A stretch of DNA of 7,348 nucleotides. Source: Gemmatimonadota bacterium. Lineage in GTDB: Bacteria > GCA-2686955. The notes under the pieces are model-generated. The model searched no databases. It was not told where the DNA came from and saw nothing but the letters and a program-made list of their open reading frames with translations. A program made the position numbers and the translations under genes. Position 1 is the first letter of the stretch. Every line of letters begins with the position of its first letter. Below, one piece after another: positions 1 through 7,348 of the stretch. Location of the stretch: the NCBI GenBank assembly GCA_002686955.1, contig NYZA01000238.1, forward strand, positions 1 to 7,348. Direction: 5' to 3'.

Positions 1-252
1 AAGACGGGGTCCGGGTCGCAAAGAGCACCTCCAGCAGTTGCCCCACTATATCACAAGAGACTTCTGATGGCTATTTCTGCCACACCCCACTAGGAGGACC
101 TCGCTATACCGTTGCCGAAGGCGTGCCGGCAGGGCGGAGCCGCGCCCGGTGCGATGGCCTCGACGATCGTGCTCACGCGGAATCGCCGGATCGAGAATGA
201 ACACCAGAGGAGCCTGGCTGCGACTGGCTCCCGGCTACCCGACGAGGTCCCA
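1..252. other. Upstream region without a convincing gene
   Basis: I see no recognisable protein, tRNA or terminator here. An AGGAGG lies at 92-97, but the nearest in-frame start of the downstream aminotransferase is TTG at 112, 14 bases further, which is too far for an efficient ribosome binding site. An AT-rich TATATC at 47-52 and TATACC at 105-110 resemble -10 boxes, but neither has a good -35 box at 16-18 bases. The reading frame of the aminotransferase is open back to 112, and the extra residues show no family resemblance. The region probably carries the promoter and leader of the + strand operon. Confidence 0.4.
244..247 (+). promoter_or_regulatory. Ribosome binding site choosing the aminotransferase start
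   Basis: GAGG ends five bases before ATG 253. This spacing, and the fact that family similarity begins about 14 residues after this ATG, favour 253 over the upstream in-frame TTG 112 and ATG 154. The motif is short, so the choice is not certain. Confidence 0.5.
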
Positions 253-1551
253 ATGCCCCTCTTCGCCGACCGCGTGCGCCGAATCGACACCGAGAACGCA
301 TTCAAGATCGGTCCCTACATCAAGTCGATCGAAGACGCTGGCAACCGCGTCATCAAATGCAACCTCGGCGAGCCGGATTTCGCCGTGCCCGAGCATATCA
401 GGGCCGAGGTGAAGCGGCAGCTCGATGCCGACAACACCCACTACAACGATCCGCAGGGCATTCCGGCTCTGAGGACCGCGTTGGCGGAGCATCTCAAGCG
501 AAGCCGCGGAGTCGAGGTCACGCCCGAGCGGGTGGTTTGCTTTCCCGGCGCGAAACCTCCGATCGGCCTCTGCCAGCAGACCTACACTAACCGTGGCGAC
601 GAGATCATCTACCCCTCGCCCGGCTTCCCGATCTACGAGAGCTTCATCGACTACGTGGGTGCGCGACCGGTGCCCCTGCACCTCGATGAAGAGAAGGGGT
701 TCAGCTTCACCGGTGAAGAACTGGAGCCCCTGATCAGCGAGCGAACAAGACTGATCTATGTCAATTTTCCGTCGAATCCAACGGGTGGGGTGGCCACTCG
801 AGAGCAGCTCGAGGGGATCGCTCGGGTGATCCGAGAGAAGGCGCCCGCCGATGCTCGTGTTTATTCCGACGAGGTGTACGAAGACATCCTCTTCGACGGA
901 GTCGAGCACAACTCGATCGCTTCGCTTCCCGGCATGGCGCAGCGAACGATCATCGTCTCCGGAGTATCGAAGAGTTACTGCTGGACCGGCGGTCGCGTCG
1001 GGTGGGCGGCATTCCCGACGGTCGAGGAAGCGCAGGTTTTCAAGAATCTGAACATCAACTACTTCTCGTGTTTGCCCGCCTACAATCAGGAAGGGGCACG
1101 CGAGGCGATCGAATCCCCCCTCTCGAAGCCGATTCTGGGCGAGATGTCGGCGGCATTTCAAAAACGTCGCGACGTCGTCGTCAACGGACTGAATCGAATA
1201 GAAGGCATCACTTGTCAGCTTCCGCGAGGTGCGTTCTATGTGTTCCCGAATATCGGCGGTGTGTGTGAGCGGATCGGAGCGATCAGCGCTTGCGAGCGTC
1301 TTCTAGACGAGCAGCGTCGTATGACGAGTCCGGCTACACTGTTTCAGATGTTTCTCTTGTTCCGCTATCAGGTAGCGACGATGGACCGCAAATCGTTCGG
1401 CCGCATCGGGACGGAGGGGAAGCACTTCTTGAGACTATCGATCGCGACGGGGCTCGACGATCTCGAAGAGGCTCTCCGACGGATCGAGACGGCAGCGGAC
1501 GACACGGCAGGCTTCGAGGAATTCGTAGCCGCCGGGCAATGTCTGTACTAA
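253..1551 (+). CDS. Class I/II PLP-dependent aminotransferase (aspartate aminotransferase-like)
   Basis: A fold-type I aminotransferase of 432 residues, expected to be cytosolic and to move an amino group between an amino acid and a 2-oxo acid using pyridoxal phosphate. Numbered from ATG 253: NLGEPDF at 37-43, HYNDPQG at 63-69, YPSPGFPIYES at 120-130, NPTGG at 175-179, YSDEVYE at 204-210 (Asp206 pairs with the PLP ring nitrogen), SGVSK at 236-240 with Lys240 as Schiff-base lysine, Arg248 for the PLP phosphate, and Arg394 in FLRLSIA for the substrate carboxylate. All key residues are present, so it should be active. Oddities are Gly247 where most relatives have Trp (TGWR becomes TGGR), and an extra stretch of about 15-20 residues around 357-385 before the carboxylate Arg. 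The first gene of a likely three-gene operon; the transketolase-like gene starts 19 bases after its stop. The class is sure. The substrate is unknown, and an aspartate aminotransferase label would be a guess. Confidence 0.9.
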   Translation: MPLFADRVRRIDTENAFKIGPYIKSIEDAGNRVIKCNLGEPDFAVPEHIRAEVKRQLDADNTHYNDPQGIPALRTALAEHLKRSRGVEVTPERVVCFPGAKPPIGLCQQTYTNRGDEIIYPSPGFPIYESFIDYVGARPVPLHLDEEKGFSFTGEELEPLISERTRLIYVNFPSNPTGGVATREQLEGIARVIREKAPADARVYSDEVYEDILFDGVEHNSIASLPGMAQRTIIVSGVSKSYCWTGGRVGWAAFPTVEEAQVFKNLNINYFSCLPAYNQEGAREAIESPLSKPILGEMSAAFQKRRDVVVNGLNRIEGITCQLPRGAFYVFPNIGGVCERIGAISACERLLDEQRRMTSPATLFQMFLLFRYQVATMDRKSFGRIGTEGKHFLRLSIATGLDDLEEALRRIETAADDTAGFEEFVAAGQCLY

Positions 1552-1552
1552 T

Positions 1553-1573
1553 GTGGAGATGGAGATGAGCATG
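1553..1573 (+). promoter_or_regulatory. Duplicated GGAG/start module before the transketolase-like gene
   Basis: The hexamer GGAGAT occurs twice in tandem (1555-1566), giving four in-frame candidate starts: GTG 1553, ATG 1559, ATG 1565 and ATG 1571. GGAG at 1555-1558 is six bases before ATG 1565, and GGAG at 1561-1564 is six bases before ATG 1571. I chose 1571, which has an unobstructed ribosome binding site; 1565 is equally spaced and cannot be excluded. The difference is at most six residues. Confidence 0.5.
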
Positions 1574-3928
1574 CAATTTGGACCGCGGCGGGCCACATAC
1601 GTCGATATCGGAGAGGAGCTCTCCCAGGGCGGGGCGCCTCTCGACGACCGGGAGCTAGGCTTCTACGAGGATCTTGACCTCATGTACCGCTCTCTCTGCG
1701 GAACGATGTTCAACTTCGTACCACAATCCGGGCATCCAGGGGGTTCGATCTCGTCGGGCCGTTTCGTGGCGGCGCTTTTGTTCGAGACGATGGCCTACGA
1801 TCTGAGCGATCCGCAGCGGCCGGACGCCGACATGATCTCGTTCGCGGCGGGGCACAAGGCGCTCGGGCTCTATGCGATGTGGGCGCTCAGGAACGAGGTT
1901 GCGCGGATCGCCGATCCCACCCTACTTCCCGGCGACGTCAAGCTACAACTCCGTATGGAAGATCTGATCGGCTTCCGGCGAAACCCCATTACATCATCTC
2001 CCCTCTTCAGCCGATTCGGGACGAAACCGCTCGACGGCCATCCGACTCCGGCGACACCTTTTCTGCGGCTTTCGACCGGCGCGTCCGGCGTGGGCGTCGC
2101 CTCGTCGTTGGGCCTCGCATTCGGCGCGGCGGATCGCTACGGTATCGATGGGCCGAAGCTCCATATCGTGGAGGGCGAAGGGGGAATGACGCCGGGGCGC
2201 GTGGCAGAGGCGATGGCCGCGGCCGGTACTTCGTCGCTCGGGAACGCGTTCATGCACATCGACTGGAATCAGGCGTCGATAGATTCCGATCGGGTGTGTC
2301 GTGACGGCGATCAGCCGGGGGACTACGTGCAATGGGATCCGATGGAATTGGCGTGGCTGCACGATTGGAACGTGGTCTTCGTGCCGGACGGCCACGATTT
2401 CCAGCAAGTGGTGGCGGCTCAACGGCGGGCGGTGGCCATTCGCAACGGCCAGCCGACCGCGATCGTGTATCGAACGGTGAAGGGGTGGCAGTACGGTATA
2501 GAGGGGCGGAAATCGCACGGCGCGGGGCACGCGCTCTGCTCCGACGAGTTCCATCGCACACTCGAGCCTCTGATCGAGGCGGTCGGGGAGATCTTGCTGC
2601 CCCCATGCGATACCAACAACAAGAGCTGCCGTCTCGATCAGGTTGGCGACCAGATGGAGAGCTGCTTCTGGACGACGCTGAGCGGATTCCGGCAGGCGAT
2701 CGAGAGGTCTCAGCCCGAAATGTGCGGCTTCCTCGCCCGCAGAGTGCGCGAGAGCCGGGAGCGACTAGAGGGGGCCGAGCGCGTGCCGCGCGAAGGTGCG
2801 CCCGATGTCGAGACGATCTTTTCGTCGGCGAGAGATCATGCCGATCGCGTGCCAGATGAGCTCGCGATCGAGCCGGGAGGTAGCACGACCCTGCGCGGTG
2901 AGCTAGGGAAGGTCCTCTCCTGGTACAACAAGAGGAGCGGCGGGGCGATCCTCGCGGCGGCGGCGGATCTATTGGGGTCGACGAGCATTTCGGCGTCGGC
3001 CGAGGGCTTCGAGGCGGGCTATTGGAATGGGCGGGCGAATCCGCAAGCGCGAACCCTCTCGATCGGGGGGATCTGCGAGGATGCGATGTGCGGAATCCTC
3101 TCCGGGATTTCGAGCTTCGGTTACAACGTCGGGGCGGGCTCGTCGTATGGGGCTTTCATCGCACCTCTCGGGCATATCGCCGCGCGGTTGCACGCGATCG
3201 GCAACATGGCCAAGCAGGAGCTGGCTCCGGAGCCCTACCGCCCCTTCTTCTTGGTCTGTGCGCATGCCGGGCTGAAGACCGGAGAGGACGGGCCTACGCA
3301 TGCCGATCCGCAGGCGCTGCAAGTGCTGCAAGAGAACTTCCCCAAGGGAACGGCGGTCGTGCTCACTCCGTGGGATCCGGCGGAGGTCTGGTCTCTGGTG
3401 ACCGCGGCACTGATCCGTCGCCCCGCCGTCATCGCTCCTTTCGTTACGCGGCCGGCGGAGCCGATCCTCGATCGCGCGGCTCTTGGCTTGCCCGGGGTGG
3501 AGGCGGCATCGAAGGGGGTCTATGCCTTCCGGCGCGCGCAGGGGGAGGCCGATGCCACGGTGGTTCTGCAGGGCAGCGCGGTGGCCTACGCATTCCTACA
3601 AGATGCGTTGCCAAAACTGGTCGATGCCGGGGTCGATCCGAACGTCTTCTATGTCGCGAGCGCCGAGCTCTTCGATCTGCTACAGGCCGAGGAGAGGGAG
3701 ACGATCTTCCCGTCGTACCTCGCGGAGCAGGCGATCGGGATCACGGATTTCACCTTGCCGACAATGTTCCGTTGGATCGGTTCGGAGCGGGGGCGCGCGG
3801 CCACGTTGCACGCCTTCCGCAAGGGCCGTTTCCTCGGCAGTGGGCAGGGGCACCGCGTCTTGGAGCAGGCCGGGCTGGACGGCGCCAGTCAGTTCGACGC
3901 GATTGTACGCTTCGTGAAGGGCGACTGA
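1571..3928 (+). CDS. Transketolase-like thiamine diphosphate enzyme, long variant with altered metal motif
   Basis: 785 residues, against about 660 for usual transketolases, which transfer two-carbon ketol units between sugar phosphates using ThDP and a divalent metal. All three transketolase domains can be followed. N-terminal ThDP domain: SGHPGG at 53-58, AGHK at 93-96, DGHP at 155-158, STGASGVG at 168-175, GEG at 202-204 where GDG is usual, Asn233 as second metal ligand, SHGAGH at 315-320. Middle domain: Arg442, ADLLGS at 465-470, catalytic Glu503 in GICEDAM, then His565, Asp573 and His577 in a GEDGPTH context, Arg627. A C-terminal domain follows from about 663. By hand alignment to yeast transketolase, the phosphate-binding Arg359, His469 and Arg528 correspond to Arg442, His565 and Arg627, so a sugar-phosphate substrate is likely. 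Changes are Asp157 to Glu203 and Glu162 to Pro208. Extra length lies at about 320-440. It is not a phosphoketolase: the GHPTPATP and TGASG segments follow transketolase. Paralogue of unknown substrate. Confidence 0.88.
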   Translation: MQFGPRRATYVDIGEELSQGGAPLDDRELGFYEDLDLMYRSLCGTMFNFVPQSGHPGGSISSGRFVAALLFETMAYDLSDPQRPDADMISFAAGHKALGLYAMWALRNEVARIADPTLLPGDVKLQLRMEDLIGFRRNPITSSPLFSRFGTKPLDGHPTPATPFLRLSTGASGVGVASSLGLAFGAADRYGIDGPKLHIVEGEGGMTPGRVAEAMAAAGTSSLGNAFMHIDWNQASIDSDRVCRDGDQPGDYVQWDPMELAWLHDWNVVFVPDGHDFQQVVAAQRRAVAIRNGQPTAIVYRTVKGWQYGIEGRKSHGAGHALCSDEFHRTLEPLIEAVGEILLPPCDTNNKSCRLDQVGDQMESCFWTTLSGFRQAIERSQPEMCGFLARRVRESRERLEGAERVPREGAPDVETIFSSARDHADRVPDELAIEPGGSTTLRGELGKVLSWYNKRSGGAILAAAADLLGSTSISASAEGFEAGYWNGRANPQARTLSIGGICEDAMCGILSGISSFGYNVGAGSSYGAFIAPLGHIAARLHAIGNMAKQELAPEPYRPFFLVCAHAGLKTGEDGPTHADPQALQVLQENFPKGTAVVLTPWDPAEVWSLVTAALIRRPAVIAPFVTRPAEPILDRAALGLPGVEAASKGVYAFRRAQGEADATVVLQGSAVAYAFLQDALPKLVDAGVDPNVFYVASAELFDLLQAEERETIFPSYLAEQAIGITDFTLPTMFRWIGSERGRAATLHAFRKGRFLGSGQGHRVLEQAGLDGASQFDAIVRFVKGD

Positions 3929-3960
3929 GAGAGCTGGCGGAACAGGCTCCCAGGTCGATC

Positions 3961-5451
3961 ATGCCGAAGCGCCGTCGCAGGGTCTTGGTGATAGGCCTCG
4001 ATGGGGCCACTTGGCAGCTTATCGAGCCGCTCACCGAACGTGGCCATCTGCCGCATCTGAAGTCGTTGCTCGATTCGAGCCGGCGCGGCGTCTTGCGCGC
4101 CACCTTTCCGCCGGTCACGGCTCCCTCTTGGACCAGCTTCGCCACCGGAGTGAATCCGGGGCGTCACGGCGTTTTCGATTTCTTCGAGCTGGAGCCGGGT
4201 CGATACCGCAAACGGATCGTCGACCTCTCGCGCTGGCCGGTCGACCCGATCTGGCGCCGCGTCGAGGCGGCCGGGAGGCGCGCGGTTGTGGTCAACTTCC
4301 CGGCGCTCCATCCGGCCGAAGTCGGGCGCGGAGTTTCGATCGCGGGGATGATGGCCCGCGGGATGTCGAGCTCTTTCTTCGAGCCGCGGTCGCTCTACCA
4401 CGAGCTGCGCCGAGAGCTCGGCGAGTACGAGATCGATGCGCCCTGGCCGGGCGGCGGGGAGGAATCGCTACCCGCCTACTTCGCCGCGGTGGAGCGCTGC
4501 ACCCGCAACCGCGGCCGTTGGGCGGAGCGGATTCTCCGCGGCGCGCCCTGGGATCTGGCGCTGGTCGTGTTCGTGACCCCCGACCGACTGCAGCACAAGG
4601 CCTGGAGTGCGCTCATCCAAGCTTCGCGGTGTCGGCCGGCGCGGGGATCGGTGGGGGAGGCTGCTCTGCGTGCCTTCGCCGCGATGGACGAGGCGATCGG
4701 GGCGCTGGTCTTGCGGACGGGCCCCCGCGATGATGTGTTGGTGGCTTCGGATCACGGCTTCGGTTCGGCCCACGGCGTATTCGAGCCGAACGTCTTCCTG
4801 GCCGAGGCCGGCCTGCTCGTTCGTCGTCCCCTCCCTCTGGCCGCGGTGCGGATCGGGAAGGCGACGAGGTCGGCCTGGCGGCGCGTGCCCCTGGTGCGGC
4901 GGCGTCGATCGACCGGAGCCGGAGTCGGAGATGCGACGACCGGGCAGGCCTTCGAGTCGCTGGTCGACTGGTCTCGATCCCGAGCCTTTGCCCTTTCAGC
5001 CACCGATATGGGCATCTATTTGAACACCCGAGGCCGTTTTCCGGAGGGAATCGTGTCTCCCGGAGTCGAGCGAGAGTCGGTGGTCCGCGATCTGATCGCC
5101 GCGTTCGAAGACGCCCGAAATCCCTCGGACGGCAGCCGACTGCGCATCCGTGCCATCCCGCGTGAGTCGATCTTCAGCGGACCTTTCGTCGAGCTTGCGC
5201 CCGATCTGCTCTTTGTCGTCGAGGGGGGATCGGTCCATTGCGGTACAAGGGTCGATGGGAGCGTGCTCCACGAAGCGGGCTTCTTGCGGGGTGACGGCAA
5301 CCACCGGCTCGAAGGGATCTACGCCCACCGAGGCGAAGGGGTCGCGCCGGGAACGGATTCTCGGGGCGTCGAGATGGTTGACATGGCTCCGACGATTCTG
5401 GAGCGGATGGGAATTGGGGGAGGGGAGGAGATGGAGGGAGCACCACTTTGA
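3961..5451 (+). CDS. Alkaline phosphatase superfamily protein, type I phosphodiesterase/nucleotide pyrophosphatase type
   Basis: 496 residues, close to the normal length for this family of two-metal hydrolases that cleave phosphate mono- or diesters. Every ligand expected from nucleotide pyrophosphatases is visible: Asp14 in VIGLDGATW, nucleophile Thr53 in FPPVTAPSWTSF (49-60), Asp208 and His212 in TPDRLQH, Asp264 and His265 in SDHGF, and His448 in DGNHRLEGIY. The ATGVNPGRHGVFDF block (61-74) is typical of a widespread prokaryotic branch with unknown substrates. No signal peptide or membrane segment is seen; the N-terminus MPKRRRRVLVIG is basic, then enters a beta strand, so a cytoplasmic place is likely. 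An Arg-rich loop lies at 307-316. The end EMEGAPL matches the usual family end, so the gene is complete. The start ATG has only a weak AGG at 3952-3954; the frame stays open upstream through the transketolase-like gene, but no start with better support exists. It begins 32 bases after that gene. Substrate unknown. Confidence 0.9.
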   Translation: MPKRRRRVLVIGLDGATWQLIEPLTERGHLPHLKSLLDSSRRGVLRATFPPVTAPSWTSFATGVNPGRHGVFDFFELEPGRYRKRIVDLSRWPVDPIWRRVEAAGRRAVVVNFPALHPAEVGRGVSIAGMMARGMSSSFFEPRSLYHELRRELGEYEIDAPWPGGGEESLPAYFAAVERCTRNRGRWAERILRGAPWDLALVVFVTPDRLQHKAWSALIQASRCRPARGSVGEAALRAFAAMDEAIGALVLRTGPRDDVLVASDHGFGSAHGVFEPNVFLAEAGLLVRRPLPLAAVRIGKATRSAWRRVPLVRRRRSTGAGVGDATTGQAFESLVDWSRSRAFALSATDMGIYLNTRGRFPEGIVSPGVERESVVRDLIAAFEDARNPSDGSRLRIRAIPRESIFSGPFVELAPDLLFVVEGGSVHCGTRVDGSVLHEAGFLRGDGNHRLEGIYAHRGEGVAPGTDSRGVEMVDMAPTILERMGIGGGEEMEGAPL

Positions 5452-5469
5452 GGGTACCTATTCCTCCCC
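5422..5469. repeat. Imperfect inverted repeat spanning the convergent stop codons
   Basis: GGGGAGGA at 5422-5429 can pair with TCCTCCCC at 5462-5469, plus a G-T wobble, around a 30-base loop that contains both stop codons. There is no T tract on either side, so it is not a classical Rho-independent terminator. The arms are purine/pyrimidine-biased and may match by chance. It is recorded because nothing else in the six-base gap between the operons could end transcription. Confidence 0.2.
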
Positions 5470-5808
5470 ATCTTCGAAGCGGAACACAATCGCCCCCGGA
5501 GTTGCCTGCCCGAGCTCGGTTCGAGCCACCTCTTCTTGGGCGATCGGATCGTTGCGTAGCGCTTCGATCTTCTCTTCCATCGCCTCGACTCGAACCTCCT
5601 TGGAGCTCAGCGCGGCGATTCGGTGCTCGATTTTGTTGTTCACGCGGGCGAGTCGCAGCAGCCCCTGGCGCCCGCCCACGAGCTGGGCGATGAGAAGGAC
5701 CCAGAAGAGGCCGAGCGCTATCGTGAGAACCTTCTTGCGGCTTCGAAAGATCGGGCGAGAGTCGGGCCGCTGGAATCTCTGTCCATCCCGAACTATCCGC
5801 TTATCCAT
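5458..5808 (-). CDS. ftsB: FtsB/DivIC-family cell division protein (septum formation initiator)
   Basis: 116 residues, slightly longer than E. coli FtsB (103). FtsB is a bitopic inner-membrane protein that joins FtsL and FtsQ in the divisome and helps switch on septal peptidoglycan synthesis. The sequence shows the full family plan: a basic cytoplasmic N-terminus (about 1-26), one membrane segment from about Val27 to Val44, a GGRQGLLRL turn at 45-53, a heptad-like coiled coil at about 50-86, and the typical tail in which AQEEVARTELGQATPG (residues 90-105) matches the family pattern IEE-ARxxLGxxxPGE followed by a hydrophobic-aromatic strand. The start ATG has a strong GGGAGG five bases upstream (5814-5819). 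It lies 42 bases after enolase on the same strand, an arrangement seen in many bacteria, so co-transcription is likely. The N-terminus before the membrane segment is longer than in E. coli. The family is clear from the architecture; FtsB versus DivIC is naming by lineage. Confidence 0.87.
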   Translation of the reverse strand: MDKRIVRDGQRFQRPDSRPIFRSRKKVLTIALGLFWVLLIAQLVGGRQGLLRLARVNNKIEHRIAALSSKEVRVEAMEEKIEALRNDPIAQEEVARTELGQATPGAIVFRFEDGEE

Positions 5809-5813
5809 CGAAT

Positions 5814-5819
5814 CCTCCC
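5814..5819 (-). promoter_or_regulatory. Ribosome binding site of ftsB
   Basis: GGGAGG on the - strand, five bases before ATG at 5808. A strong site directly in the 42-base gap after the enolase stop, which supports independent reinitiation on an eno-ftsB transcript. Confidence 0.7.
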
Positions 5820-5850
5820 GCGCGTACTCCCAGAAGTTCTTTTCTTGGTA

Positions 5851-7348
<1,498 letters not shown>

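Noticed and set aside
40-110. Sigma-70 promoter for the + strand operon using TATATC (47-52) or TATACC (105-110)
   Set aside because: No acceptable -35 box stands at 16-18 bases before either, so it is not listed as a promoter.
235-1161. 308-codon open frame on the - strand opposite the aminotransferase
   Set aside because: Shadow of a gene with all class I aminotransferase motifs; no plausible start signal and no domain.
1571-3928. Phosphoketolase identity, considered because of the length near 790 residues
   Set aside because: The GHPTPATP and STGASGVG segments and GEDGPTH follow transketolase order and spacing, and the phosphoketolase signatures around its GDGEAETG motif are absent.
3022-3960. 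Upstream extension of the phosphodiesterase reading frame by about 313 codons
   Set aside because: It overlaps the conserved middle and C-terminal domains of the transketolase-like gene in another frame, is rich in Arg/Gly as typical for shadow frames, and has no family features.
5451-5480. Rho-independent terminator at the convergent junction
   Set aside because: No stable short-loop hairpin and no T tract on either strand; only a weak long-loop stem.

Overview
GC-rich bacterial chromosomal DNA holding five complete protein genes in two convergent groups. Coding density is high, gaps between genes are short, and two ordinary housekeeping genes (enolase and an FtsB/DivIC-type divisome protein) sit side by side. 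The phylum cannot be read from the sequence. The enolase-ftsB pair and the cytoplasmic-looking alkaline-phosphatase-superfamily protein would fit a Gram-negative or candidate-phylum bacterium (deltaproteobacterial, planctomycetal or Eisenbacteria-like), but this is only an impression.

Layout. Positions 1-252 hold no convincing gene, only an upstream region with a possible long N-terminal extension of the first gene. On the + strand, 253-1551 encodes a class I PLP-dependent aminotransferase, 1571-3928 a long transketolase-like ThDP enzyme with an altered metal-site motif, and 3961-5451 a metal-dependent phosphodiesterase/phosphatase of the type I phosphodiesterase (alkaline phosphatase) superfamily. 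Gaps of 19 and 32 bases suggest one operon. On the - strand, enolase (7143-5851) is followed after 42 bases by ftsB (5808-5458), very probably co-transcribed. The two groups meet tail to tail with only six bases between stop codons. Upstream of enolase lie an 18-base inverted repeat, a second in-frame start with a strong ribosome binding site, and a low-confidence divergent open frame that runs off the window.

Function. Enolase (2-phosphoglycerate to phosphoenolpyruvate) and FtsB (septum assembly) are core functions. The + strand trio is the less ordinary part: an aminotransferase next to a non-canonical transketolase that keeps nearly all substrate-phosphate and ThDP contacts but has GEG instead of GDG and a Pro where transketolases carry a relay Glu. 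The pair could act in one route joining a ketose or keto-acid to an amino group, but nothing in the window fixes the substrate. I see no mobile element, CRISPR array, tRNA, rRNA or phage-defence gene.
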